Shown here: piece by piece, positions 18,581-26,828 of the stretch
Position numbering within the stretch: the stretch's first letter is position 1
Layout: every line of letters begins with the position of its first letter
Source: Nocardia sp. BSTN01
GTDB lineage: Bacteria > Actinomycetota > Actinomycetes > Mycobacteriales > Mycobacteriaceae
Assembly: GCF_015354405.1 (NCBI RefSeq)
Contig: NZ_JADKYP010000004.1
Coordinates: 62,001 to 126,000, forward strand
Length of the DNA stretch: 64,000 nt
Reading direction: 5' to 3'
Notes under the pieces: model-generated
What the model was told of the DNA's origin: nothing
The model's input: the letters and a program-made list of their open reading frames with translations, nothing else
Databases searched by the model: none
Position numbers and translations under genes: made by a program

Positions 18581-19242
18581 GCGGCGTCATCGCCCGTTCC
18601 GGGTGGGATCGCTCCGCGATGGCGGCGCGGGCGGCGCGAGAACTGCGCCCGGGTGAATACGTCAATCTCGGTATCGGCCTGCCCACGCTGATTCCCGATC
18701 ACCTGCCCGCCGATATCCGGGTCACCCTGCACTCGGAGAACGGCATCCTCGGTACCGGGCCCTATCCGGCCGAGGCCGAGGTCGACGCGAATCTGATCAA
18801 TGCCGGCAAGGAGACCGTCACGGTGCTTCCCGGTGCGTCGTTCTTCGATTCCGCCACCAGTTTCGGGATGATCCGGGGTGGCCACATCGATACCGCGATC
18901 CTCGGCGGTATGCAGGTGTCGGCGACCGGTGACCTCGCCAATTGGATGGTGCCGGGCCATATGGTCAAGGGCATGGGCGGGGCGATGGATCTGGTACACG
19001 GCGCTCGCCGCGTGATCGTGCTGATGGAGCACACCGACAAATCCGGCGCTCCGAAAGTGGTGAGCCGCTGCACATTACCGCTGACCGGCGTGGGGGTGGT
19101 CCATCGCGTCATCACCGACCTGGCCGTTCTCGACATCACCGCATCCGGTCCGGTGCTGCGCGAATGCGCCCCGGGCGTGACCGAGGACGACGTCGTCGCC
19201 GCGACCGGCGCACCCGTCCGCATCGACCTCGGCGGACACTGA
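18577..19242 (+). CDS. 3-oxoacid CoA-transferase subunit B
   Basis: A 221-residue catalytic subunit. The nucleophilic Glu54 lies in the diagnostic SENGILG motif, with [12 protein letters not shown] before it and a [17 protein letters not shown] segment after. It overlaps subunit A by 4 nt. Together they fit activation of acetoacetate released by the BKACE enzyme, although 3-oxoadipate cannot be excluded because the A/B families are close. Confidence 0.93.
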   Translation: MSGVIARSGWDRSAMAARAARELRPGEYVNLGIGLPTLIPDHLPADIRVTLHSENGILGTGPYPAEAEVDANLINAGKETVTVLPGASFFDSATSFGMIRGGHIDTAILGGMQVSATGDLANWMVPGHMVKGMGGAMDLVHGARRVIVLMEHTDKSGAPKVVSRCTLPLTGVGVVHRVITDLAVLDITASGPVLRECAPGVTEDDVVAATGAPVRIDLGGH

Positions 19243-19244
19243 CA

Positions 19245-20264
19245 TCAGCGGTCATCGACCGTGTTCTTCGATGCGGCCCGACGCCATTGGCTCGGGCTGC
19301 ATCCGTGATGGCTGCGGAACCAGCGAGTGAAACTGGCGGGGCTGGAGAAGCCGAGCATATCCGCGATCTCGGTGAGTGAACGTCCCTGATTTCCCACCAC
19401 CCGGCGGGCCAGATCCAGCCGGGTGGTGTTCACGATCTCCGAGTAGGTGTGCCCCTCGTCCGCCAGGCGGCGGTGGACGGTGCGGCGGTCCACGCCGAGA
19501 CTGCGCGCGATCTGGTCGGCGGAGCAGCGGCCGGTGGGCAGCAGCATGTCGACCAGTTCCTGCACCCGGTCGCGCATGGCCGTTACGTGGGCGGTGTCCA
19601 CGACGCCGAGCAATTGTTGCGTGTACGGACGCAACAGCGGGTCCGACATCGGATTCGGGGTATCGAGATCGCTTGTGTAGAGCGTTATTCCGCTGAATTC
19701 CTGATCGAATCTCAACTGCGGCCCGAACAATCTCAGGTGCGTGCCGCGGTCCCGCGGCGCGGAATGGGTGAAGGTGGTTTCCGCCGGTTGCCATGTCGCG
19801 CCGAGGAATGCACGCAGAATTCCCTGCATCGCTCCCATGGCCAGTTCGGTGGCCTGCCGGGTACTGCGATGCTCGCCGATATCCAGACTCAGACGGACGT
19901 GGGCGATGCCGTTGCGTTCGGTGAGCCGGATATGCAGGGATTCGTTGTAGGTGTGCTGATGGCGCACCATCAGTTCCAGGGCGCTGCGCACATCGGGTTC
20001 CTCGCGGATCACCAGACTCAGCGGCCCCAGATTGGACAGCCGCCGCCGTTCCGCGAGCAGCAGGCCGAAATCCTGCCGTCCGGATTCGGCGGCGGAGCGC
20101 TCGAGAAGTTCGGTGACGGCCGCGGCGGGCACCCAGCGGTCCTGCAGGCTCAGGCCCGCGGGATCGAGCCCGGCCTCGCGAATCAGGCGGGCCGGGTCGA
20201 GTCCGAGAGATCGGCCGAGATCCACGTAATCGTTCAGTGCCGCGTACCGCGCCAAGGGTTTCAT
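19245..20264 (-). CDS. AraC-family transcriptional regulator (OruR/ArgR-like)
   Basis: A 339-residue regulator. The N-terminal ligand domain (about 1-230) resembles the arabinose-binding-like domain of OruR-type AraC proteins. The C-terminal double HTH (about 235-330) includes SLGVDRRTVHRRLADEG and EIADMLGFSSPASFTRWFRS. It ends 3 nt from the CoA-transferase B gene and is divergent from the MFS transporter gene, so it is the natural candidate regulator of the catabolic cluster. The inducer is unknown. Confidence 0.9.
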   Translation of the reverse strand: MKPLARYAALNDYVDLGRSLGLDPARLIREAGLDPAGLSLQDRWVPAAAVTELLERSAAESGRQDFGLLLAERRRLSNLGPLSLVIREEPDVRSALELMVRHQHTYNESLHIRLTERNGIAHVRLSLDIGEHRSTRQATELAMGAMQGILRAFLGATWQPAETTFTHSAPRDRGTHLRLFGPQLRFDQEFSGITLYTSDLDTPNPMSDPLLRPYTQQLLGVVDTAHVTAMRDRVQELVDMLLPTGRCSADQIARSLGVDRRTVHRRLADEGHTYSEIVNTTRLDLARRVVGNQGRSLTEIADMLGFSSPASFTRWFRSHHGCSPSQWRRAASKNTVDDR

Positions 20265-20463
20265 CAGCGCCTCGCTGTCCCAGATCGTTCACATCGGTGT
20301 CCCCGAGAGTAAAGCACGATAGGGCCGGCGACCCTACTGTTGTCTCCATCACATCGAGGTGGGCGCCCGATTCCCCGAGCGGCCACGGGCCCGAGCGTTC
20401 CGGCGCCCTACCTTCCCAGCTCCGGCGGGCGGTTGATCGCCCGCCGCGTTCGTAGGAGCACCC

Positions 20464-21780
20464 ATGCAGTTGAACACCACCCCTGAGCGTCCCGCGGCGC
20501 CGGATTCGGTCGCATCGACCGGTCTGCCCGCCCGGGCGCGGCGATACCCCTGGCTGGTCTTCGCCCTCGCCTTCGGGCTGTTGCTCGCCGACTACATGTC
20601 CCGGCAGGTCCTCAGCGCGGTCTTTCCCCTCCTCAAAACCGAATGGGGTCTGACGGATTCGCGACTGGGATCGCTGAACAGCGTGGTGGCGCTCATGGTG
20701 GGGCTGCTGACCTTCCCGCTCTCGCTGCTGGCCGATCGGTGGGGGCGGGTGAGGAGCCTGGTGCTGATGGCGACGCTGTGGAGTATCGCCACCCTGCTGT
20801 GCGCGCTCGCGTCGAACTATCACCAGATGCTCGGCGCGCGGTTCCTGGTGGGCGTCGGTGAGGCGGCCTACGGCAGCGTCGGGATCGCGGTGGTCCTCGG
20901 TGTCTTCGCGCCGCGAGTCCATGCGGCGCTGAGCGGTGCGTTCATGGCCGGCGGGTCGTTCGGTTCGGTTCTCGGCGTCGCGGCCGGCGGTGCCATCGCG
21001 GTACACCTCGGGTGGCGGTGGTCGTTCGTCACGATGGCGGTGGCGGGCCTGCTGCTCGCCGCGCTCTTCGCGGCGCTGGTCGACGAGCGGAAACTCGCTC
21101 GGCATACGCACCCGGAATCGGCCGAACCGGTGACGCACAACGGATTTCGCGCACCGGTGTCGTCGCTGTTCACCAATCCGGCGGTGCTGTGCGCCTATGT
21201 CGGTGGTGGGGTGCAGTTGTTCGCCGCCGCGGTACTGCTGGCGTGGACGCCGAGCTTCTTCAACCGGGTCTACGGTCTGGCCGCCGATACCGCGGCCGTC
21301 GCCGCGGCGGGTGTCGTCCTGCTGATCGGCGCCGGAATGGTGTGCTGCGGCATCGTCACCGACCGGATCGGCCGCCGCGACCTCTCGCGCAAATGGCTCG
21401 CCGCCATCGCGTTCTGCTCGATCTCGCTGATCTGCCTGACGCTCGGATTCAGCATCGAACACGGTGCGGCGCAACTGATTCTGATCGGCATCGGCGCCTG
21501 GTTCTCGGGGGGTTCCTCGGGTCCCACCGCCGCCATGGTGGCCAACCTCACCCATTCGTCGGTCCGTGCCTCCGCGATGGGGACCCTGACGCTGTCCAAC
21601 AGTCTGCTCGGAATGGCGCTGGGCCCCTTCGTCGTCGGCGTGCTCGCCGACCACTACGGCCTGACCGCCGCACTACGACTGGCCCCGCTCGCCTATCTGG
21701 TCGCGATCGCCGCCCTGGTGGCCGGTCGCTGCCTGTACCCGGCCGGGCTTCGCACACTCGCCGCTGTTCACAACCGATGA
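20464..21780 (+). CDS. MFS transporter (probable organic acid/aromatic acid uptake)
   Basis: A 438-residue protein with 12 predicted membrane segments and the MFS loop motif LADRWGRVRSL (residues about 80-92). The general layout resembles metabolite:H+ symporters that import organic acids. Its divergence from the AraC gene and position next to the cleavage cluster suggest it takes up the substrate. A ribosome site AGGAG lies before the ATG. Confidence 0.87.
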   Translation: MQLNTTPERPAAPDSVASTGLPARARRYPWLVFALAFGLLLADYMSRQVLSAVFPLLKTEWGLTDSRLGSLNSVVALMVGLLTFPLSLLADRWGRVRSLVLMATLWSIATLLCALASNYHQMLGARFLVGVGEAAYGSVGIAVVLGVFAPRVHAALSGAFMAGGSFGSVLGVAAGGAIAVHLGWRWSFVTMAVAGLLLAALFAALVDERKLARHTHPESAEPVTHNGFRAPVSSLFTNPAVLCAYVGGGVQLFAAAVLLAWTPSFFNRVYGLAADTAAVAAAGVVLLIGAGMVCCGIVTDRIGRRDLSRKWLAAIAFCSISLICLTLGFSIEHGAAQLILIGIGAWFSGGSSGPTAAMVANLTHSSVRASAMGTLTLSNSLLGMALGPFVVGVLADHYGLTAALRLAPLAYLVAIAALVAGRCLYPAGLRTLAAVHNR

Positions 21781-21791
21781 TGAGGAATCCG

Positions 21792-22523
21792 ATGAAATTC
21801 ATGACACCCGCACTGATCACGGCTCTCGGGGTCACGGCCGCCGCCGTCACCACCGGTACCGCGCACGCGGAGCCGGATCGCACCGCGGTGCACTACGAGA
21901 TCGGGCGCCGCGCGGATTCGGCCCTGGTGACGACTCCCGACGGCAAGCTGAAAGTCGTTGCGGACCAACTGATTCTCACCACTCGTGACGATCGGCCGGT
22001 CGCCGCCGTACCGCTGACCTTCGCCGTCGACGACACCGCCTATCCGATCACCGCCCGCATCGACGGCGACACCGCGACACTCACCCCCGACCGCGGCCAC
22101 GGGCGGCCCACCGAGGCGCGGCGCGACGTGGTCTCCGTCCGGCAGGCCGCGGAATCGTTCACGCCCCGCGATTCGCAAGCGCTGGGCGCATTCGGTCAGC
22201 GTGTCGCCATCGCGGCCGGAGTCAGCGCGGTGCTCGGTGCGGTCATCGGCGGCGGAATCGGCTGCCTGGTCGGCGGCGCCGTCGGCGCGGCGATCTCCAG
22301 TCCGGTGATCGTGCTGCTGGCGCCGTTCGTCGGCGCGACCGTCGCCGGTTGCGTCCTGGGCGCCGCCACACTCGGCGCCGTGGGCTCGATGGCCGGCCTC
22401 ATTCTGGCCGGTGGCCCGATCACGCTGTTCTCCGCCATCCAGTACTTCTCGACCGTTCTGGCGCCGTGCCCGCCCGAGCTGCCGTACTGCAAGGACCCCG
22501 CCCAGCCCGCGCCCGCCAAGTAA
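21792..22523 (+). CDS. Secreted glycine-zipper protein, third paralogue
   Basis: A 243-residue protein with a signal peptide (about 1-24, TGTAHAEP). As in the paralogues at 10457 and 11207 it has a beta-rich half (VAAVPLTFAVDDTAYPITAR), a linker and a glycine-zipper half (VLGAVIGGGIGCLVGGAVGA), then YFSTVLAPCPPE. The ATG at 21792 has GAGGA at 6 nt; a start at 21777 overlapping the MFS stop is also possible. It lies directly after the transporter gene, which may place it in the same transcript. Confidence 0.75.
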   Translation: MKFMTPALITALGVTAAAVTTGTAHAEPDRTAVHYEIGRRADSALVTTPDGKLKVVADQLILTTRDDRPVAAVPLTFAVDDTAYPITARIDGDTATLTPDRGHGRPTEARRDVVSVRQAAESFTPRDSQALGAFGQRVAIAAGVSAVLGAVIGGGIGCLVGGAVGAAISSPVIVLLAPFVGATVAGCVLGAATLGAVGSMAGLILAGGPITLFSAIQYFSTVLAPCPPELPYCKDPAQPAPAK

Positions 22524-22562
22524 ACGGCCGACAGGTTCGTCGACCACATCTCAGGAGGCATC

Positions 22563-22961
22563 GTGTTCGATTCACCCGCACCGGTTTCCACGCCGGTCGT
22601 CGACGGCATGCGGGCCGGCGGAAGCTGGAACCCGCTGTGGGATCAGCTCTACGAATGGGACCCCGAATGGACCGAACGGTTCATGGCCGTCAACGCCACA
22701 CCGATCGAGCGGCACATCTTTCCCCCGGAATTCGTCGAATTGCTGAGCATCGCCATCGACGCGGCCTGCACCCACATGTACGCCCCCGGCGTACGCCGCC
22801 ACATCCGTGCCGCACTGGATCTGGGCGTCCCACCCGAACAGATCCTGACCGTCCTCCAGATGGTCAGCGTCCTCGGCATCCACGCCTGCAACCTCGGCAT
22901 CCCCATCCTCGCCGAGGAACTCGGCAACCCGCTCACGCCACCACGGCAAGCCGATCGATAA
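22563..22961 (+). CDS. Carboxymuconolactone decarboxylase (CMD)-family protein
   Basis: A 132-residue helical protein resembling the CMD/AhpD fold (EFVELLSIAIDAACTHMYAPGVRRHIRAALDLGVPPEQILTV, in separate short blocks). The AhpD CxxC pair is not present; only one Cys with a nearby His (ACTHMY) is seen, so it is closer to decarboxylase-type members. The GTG start follows an AGGAGG site. It is last in the catabolic cluster. Confidence 0.82.
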   Translation: MFDSPAPVSTPVVDGMRAGGSWNPLWDQLYEWDPEWTERFMAVNATPIERHIFPPEFVELLSIAIDAACTHMYAPGVRRHIRAALDLGVPPEQILTVLQMVSVLGIHACNLGIPILAEELGNPLTPPRQADR

Positions 22962-22977
22962 CGTCGATCAACCGGGT

Positions 22978-23000
22978 GGGGTCGCCGCGCGGGCGACCCC
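22978..23000. terminator. Bidirectional terminator-like hairpin
   Basis: GGGGTCGCC (22978-22986) pairs with GGCGACCCC (22992-23000) around a 5-nt loop, between the convergent CMD and ATPase genes. Confidence 0.6.
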
Positions 23001-23045
23001 GCACCGGGCCCACCTGGGACCCACCGACGGTTCTGGCAGGTCGTC

Positions 23046-24530
23046 TCAGGTGGTCCCATAGACGGTGTTCAAATCCACTAGCAGGGGCGCGTCCTGCCCG
23101 GCGACGGTATCCCCTGGACCGCTCCCGGCTGCCTGGAGGTTCTCGTCGAATCCGGCACCGCTGTAGCAGGCCAGAACTGTCCGACTGGTGTCATATCCTT
23201 TGGCCGACAGCAATTCTCGCGCGCGGCGCAGTCGGTCCACGTGGCCGAGGGTCATGGTCCGGTCCCACTTCGCCTCGCCCAGCGAGAGGATTCGGCGTGG
23301 TCGCCCGGTCTCCTCGGGGGCCAGCACCGCGACGTCGATCTGGATCTGCTTCTTGTCGCGAGGATCGTTGACGGTGGCCGCGGCGACATGCCCCGGGAAA
23401 TCTCCGAATACCTCGTCGCCGACGGACATCGCCCACTCTCGGCATATTCCTTCGAAGTGCGGTCCCACGACTTGCGACCGGAACGTCGCCTGCGAATTAC
23501 GCCATGCCGCTTCGGTATTGCCGCGCTCCAGTCGAGTCCACTCGCGGCGCATGATCGCCTCATAGAACACGATGAGAGGTTCGGCGATCCGGTACGTCGA
23601 TTTGCCGCGGCTGAACGGATCGGTCTCCCGGGTGATCAGCTGTGCGTCCTCGAGTACCGACAGCGGATGGCCGATATCGGTCGAGGAGCGGCCGATGGTA
23701 TTGGCGATCCCGCCGCGTGTCGTATGGCCGCCCGCAATGGCGCCTAGTACCGCGTGGTAGAGCGCTACGTCGCGGATTTCGGTTTCCTCGGCCAAGAGAT
23801 ACCGCGCCTCGCGGAAGAGAGGGACCTGGGGGTTGAGGACGGTGCGCAGTACCCAGGAGTCGAAGTCCGCCAGCGAGTTCGGCGCGTCGCCGGCCACGAA
23901 TTCCCGCCGGTATGCGGGCGTGCCGCCGACGATGGCATGGACCAGCACGGCGAGGTGTGGGTCGTCGAGCCCCCAGAAGCGAGCCGAATCCCGATATCCG
24001 AGCGGTCTGACGATCAACTCCATGCTCGCCCGGCCGCGAAGAGGAGCGTTGCCGGACAACAACTTTCCCATGACCGACATCGCGGAGCCGCACAGCAGAA
24101 TCCGCGATGCGCACTTCCGGGCCGAACCTCGCGGGTCGAGAGCGCGCTGCAGAACCGACGGCAGCGATGGGCTCGCCTTGCTCAGGTAGGGGAACTCGTC
24201 TATCACGACCAAGCCGTTACCCACCACGGCGAACAGTCGTTCCAGGGCCTCGTCCCAGTCCCGAAACGCGTAGCGGCCGCCACCGGCGTACGAGGCGACC
24301 GCTTCGCCGAACCCTTCGAGAGCCTCTATCTCGGTAGCGTCCGTGGCGGTGAAGAAGAAGCCGCCGACGGCATCCGCCAGGGCATCGAGCAAGAACGTCT
24401 TGCCCTGCCGCCGCCGCCCACTGACGATGCCGAGCCGCACGTCCGGACTCTCGGACGCCGCGAAACGAGTGAGTCCATCCCACTCGCGCTCTCGGTTGAA
24501 CACCCGATCCGGTTTCACCAGGTTCGCCAT
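23046..24530 (-). CDS. AAA ATPase with C-terminal DUF234 nuclease-like domain
   Basis: A 494-residue protein. The N-terminal ATPase_2 domain has Walker A GRRRQGKT (38-45) and Walker B LVVIDEFPYL. A winged-helix region follows (TTRGGIANTIGRSSTDI), then a C-terminal DUF234-type domain with the PD-(D/E)XK-like pattern IDVAVLAP ... LGEAKW. Such proteins are widespread, mainly in archaea and scattered in bacteria, with no settled role. The start at 24530 (MANLVKPDR) is family-like. An AT-rich dyad touches the start codon. It is divergent from the thioesterase gene. Confidence 0.85.
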   Translation of the reverse strand: MANLVKPDRVFNREREWDGLTRFAASESPDVRLGIVSGRRRQGKTFLLDALADAVGGFFFTATDATEIEALEGFGEAVASYAGGGRYAFRDWDEALERLFAVVGNGLVVIDEFPYLSKASPSLPSVLQRALDPRGSARKCASRILLCGSAMSVMGKLLSGNAPLRGRASMELIVRPLGYRDSARFWGLDDPHLAVLVHAIVGGTPAYRREFVAGDAPNSLADFDSWVLRTVLNPQVPLFREARYLLAEETEIRDVALYHAVLGAIAGGHTTRGGIANTIGRSSTDIGHPLSVLEDAQLITRETDPFSRGKSTYRIAEPLIVFYEAIMRREWTRLERGNTEAAWRNSQATFRSQVVGPHFEGICREWAMSVGDEVFGDFPGHVAAATVNDPRDKKQIQIDVAVLAPEETGRPRRILSLGEAKWDRTMTLGHVDRLRRARELLSAKGYDTSRTVLACYSGAGFDENLQAAGSGPGDTVAGQDAPLLVDLNTVYGTT

Positions 24531-24567
24531 AGTTAAAACTATACTTCTAAGAACTATAGATCTAACT
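24531..24567. promoter_or_regulatory. AT-rich hyphenated dyad at the ATPase start (operator or leader hairpin)
   Basis: Three nested pairs are symmetric about position 24549: AGTTA/TAACT (24531-24535 with 24563-24567), CTATA/TATAG (24539-24543 with 24555-24559) and TTCT/AGAA (24545-24548 with 24550-24553). The dyad abuts the ATPase start codon and is far more AT-rich than its surroundings. It looks like an operator for an autorepressor or a translation-blocking hairpin. Confidence 0.55.
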
Positions 24568-24690
24568 TTTATCGTCGACTGAGCGCGAAGTGCGGCGTCC
24601 TGTGCCCCGCCCGTCCCGCTCGCCGTGTTGACACCGGTGGTCCGGTGTGGGGTCGCTACGCTGGCGCGGACCCCGGGAGAAGGAGCGTTC

Positions 24691-25470
24691 ATGGGTGCCG
24701 CTGTCGATCGGTTGGCCGAGATCGCGTTTCCGTTGCCGGCGTGTCCGGACGAGAGCCGGGCGTTTCACGAACAGTGGCCGGTGCGGCTCGGGGACACCGA
24801 TGGGGACGAGCGGCTGCGGCTCGATGCGGTGGCGCGGTATCTGCAGGACATCGGCTACGACCATCTGAAGGTGGTCGAGGACGGGGATCAGCATCCGGGG
24901 TGGATCGTGCGCCGCACGGTGATCGACGTGCTGCGGCCCATCGAGTTCGGGGATCGGGTCCATCTGCGGCGCTGGCCGTCGGCTTTGTCGAATCGGTGGT
25001 GCAACATGCGCATTCAGGTGCGCAGCGAAAACGGCGGTCTGATCGAGACCGAGATGTTCCTCATCCACGTCGATATCGAAGCCGGGCGGCCGGCGCGGAT
25101 GACCGAACGGTTCATGGCGCCGATGCGCGCGGTCACCGACGAGCACCGCTTGCGGTGGCGCGCCGCCCTGCGCGAACAGTCCGGAGACGGCGGTGAAGTG
25201 CGGCCGTTCCCGCTGCGGGTCACCGATGTGGACCGCTACGGACATGTGAACAACGCGGTACACTGGGGGGCCGTGGAGGAGGCGCTCGCGCGATTCCCCG
25301 ACGCACCGGCGCCGCCCTATCGGGTGATTCTCGAACATGCCGGGCCGGTGCTGGGCGCCGACGAGGTGCTGATCCGCGCCCGGCGGGACGAGGACGGGCT
25401 GCATGTGCAGCTCGAAGTCGACGGCAGCGCCCGTACATTGGCGCGGATCGAACCGCTGCCCGCTCGCTGA
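24691..25470 (+). CDS. Acyl-ACP thioesterase-like protein
   Basis: A 259-residue tandem hot-dog protein. The first hot-dog has VRLGDTDGDERLRLDAVARYLQ and the second has DVDRYGHVNNAVHW, typical of FatA/FatB-like bacterial acyl-ACP thioesterases. These cleave acyl-ACP to free fatty acid. The ATG at 24691 has an AAGGAG site; earlier in-frame starts read into non-family sequence. Confidence 0.88.
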   Translation: MGAAVDRLAEIAFPLPACPDESRAFHEQWPVRLGDTDGDERLRLDAVARYLQDIGYDHLKVVEDGDQHPGWIVRRTVIDVLRPIEFGDRVHLRRWPSALSNRWCNMRIQVRSENGGLIETEMFLIHVDIEAGRPARMTERFMAPMRAVTDEHRLRWRAALREQSGDGGEVRPFPLRVTDVDRYGHVNNAVHWGAVEEALARFPDAPAPPYRVILEHAGPVLGADEVLIRARRDEDGLHVQLEVDGSARTLARIEPLPAR

Positions 25471-25475
25471 GAGGC

Positions 25476-25505
25476 TGCGCCGGGCGTTTGCCGCCGCCCG
25501 GCGCA
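25476..25505. terminator. Bidirectional terminator-like hairpin
   Basis: TGCGCCGGGCG (25476-25486) pairs perfectly with CGCCCGGCGCA (25495-25505), loop of 8 nt, between the convergent thioesterase gene and the 154-residue hypothetical gene. Confidence 0.65.
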
Positions 25506-25513
25506 ACCCGCGA

Positions 25514-25978
25514 TCAGCGCGGCGCGTTGGCCGGATCGGCGAGGGTCGGGGTGCGTCCCTGGTGGTGTGCCTGCCTGGCGTCGTCGAAGAACTCCCGGCT
25601 GAACAGTGCCGAGAGGATCGCGATGCCGCCGCGGTGAACGCGGAATTCGCTCTTGGTGCTGGTCCCGGTCAGCCGGACGATCCGGCCGGCGGCGTCCTGC
25701 GGCCGCGCGAAATCCTTCACCCGGCCACGCCCGGTCCACTCCAGGTCGCTGTGCTCGACGACCGCTTCGTTGGGAACGAGGAGTTTGACCATGGCGTGGT
25801 CGAGGTCGGCGTGAACCACGATCGGGTCGTCGCCCTCGATCCACGGCGAGCGCAGGTCGATGACGACGCTCGCATAGCGGGCCTTCACCGCGAAGTCGGT
25901 GGCGTGAGTCCAATCGCCGAGGCGCTTGGTCGTCTCGTGGTCGGCGTGAATGCGGACGGTCTCTGTCGTGACGGTCAT
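25514..25978 (-). CDS. Conserved hypothetical protein, probable PadR target
   Basis: A 154-residue soluble protein with no signal peptide, no membrane segment and no motif I recognise. It is rich in short charged beta-like stretches (VVIDLRSPWIEGDDPIVVHA, then RIVRLTGTSTKSEFRVHRGG). It is divergent from the PadR gene, with the phased ACTAGT repeats between them, so PadR probably represses it. Confidence 0.65.
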   Translation of the reverse strand: MTVTTETVRIHADHETTKRLGDWTHATDFAVKARYASVVIDLRSPWIEGDDPIVVHADLDHAMVKLLVPNEAVVEHSDLEWTGRGRVKDFARPQDAAGRIVRLTGTSTKSEFRVHRGGIAILSALFSREFFDDARQAHHQGRTPTLADPANAPR

Positions 25979-26039
25979 TGCTCTGGTCCTTCCGGATCGC
26001 AGTGGACGGGTTCGCCTGCTCCTCGATAGTGGCACACAA

Positions 26040-26090
26040 ACTAGTGTCAAAGCAACTAGTAATTTTAAAACTAGTTGTGCGGCACCTAGT
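26040..26090. promoter_or_regulatory. Four phased ACTAGT-type operator repeats (15-bp period)
   Basis: The palindromic hexamer ACTAGT occurs at 26040-26045, 26055-26060 and 26070-26075, and a one-base variant CCTAGT at 26085-26090. Start-to-start spacing is exactly 15 bp each time, so alternate copies are 30 bp apart. The array fills the region between the divergent 154-residue gene and the PadR gene and is AT-rich. It is most simply a PadR operator controlling both directions. Confidence 0.7.
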
Positions 26091-26093
26091 AGG

Positions 26094-26723
26094 ATGAGCC
26101 GCATGCCCACCCCCGACCGGTTCAAGCGATCCCCGCTCGCCATGGCGGTGCTCGGCATCCTGCACCTGGAGCCGATGCACCCGTACGCCATTCAGCGCCG
26201 CATCAAGGAGTGGGGAAAGGACAAGGTCGTCAACGTGGGGCAGCGCGCCCAGCTGTACAAGACGATCGCGCGACTGCAGGACGCCGGTTTGGTGACGGTC
26301 CGCGCGACGGGGCGCGACCAGCAGTATCCGGAACGTACGGTCTACGAGATCACCGACACCGGCCGCGCGGCCTGCACGGCCTGGATCACCGACATGCTCG
26401 CCGTGCCCCGCAACGAATTTCCCGAATTCCCTGCGGCCCTGTCGTTTCTGATGCTTCTCGGTCCGGACGGCGCCCGGGAGGAACTGGAACGCCGGCTGAA
26501 AGCGTTGCGCGCCGGGCATGCCGAGCTCGAGACCGGTATCGCCCAGGCCGTGCGATTCGGCCTGCCGAGGGTCACCATGCTCGAAGACGAGTATCAGCGT
26601 GCCGTCACGGAGGCCGAAATACGATGGCTGGAAGGCGTTGTCGCCGACCTCGCTGACGGCACGCTCACCTGGTCGTGGGAGTCGCTGGCACAGTTCCAAG
26701 ACCAGGGCCCCACCGGCGGCTAG
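26094..26723 (+). CDS. PadR-family transcriptional regulator
   Basis: A 209-residue regulator. The N-terminal winged helix includes LAMAVLGILHLEPMHPYAIQ and the wing QQYPERTVYEITDTGR; the C-terminal half (about 100-200) is the helical Vir_C-type dimerisation domain. The ATG at 26094 lies only 3 nt after the last operator-like repeat, and an ATG at 26103 is an alternative. Its promoter would lie within the repeats, so autorepression is likely. Confidence 0.9.
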   Translation: MSRMPTPDRFKRSPLAMAVLGILHLEPMHPYAIQRRIKEWGKDKVVNVGQRAQLYKTIARLQDAGLVTVRATGRDQQYPERTVYEITDTGRAACTAWITDMLAVPRNEFPEFPAALSFLMLLGPDGAREELERRLKALRAGHAELETGIAQAVRFGLPRVTMLEDEYQRAVTEAEIRWLEGVVADLADGTLTWSWESLAQFQDQGPTGG

Positions 26724-26828
26724 GTATGCGCACCGTGGCGAGGTGCGGCTCGATGGCCCTATCGTCGGATACGGTGCGACGTCGACACGTACCGGCGCGG
26801 ACCGCCGGTGACCAACGAAACACAGGTG

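Noticed and set aside
19252-21654. An 800-codon minus-strand frame through the AraC and MFS genes
   Set aside because: Shadow frame with Arg/Gln/His-rich sequence and no domain; both true genes have clear motifs.
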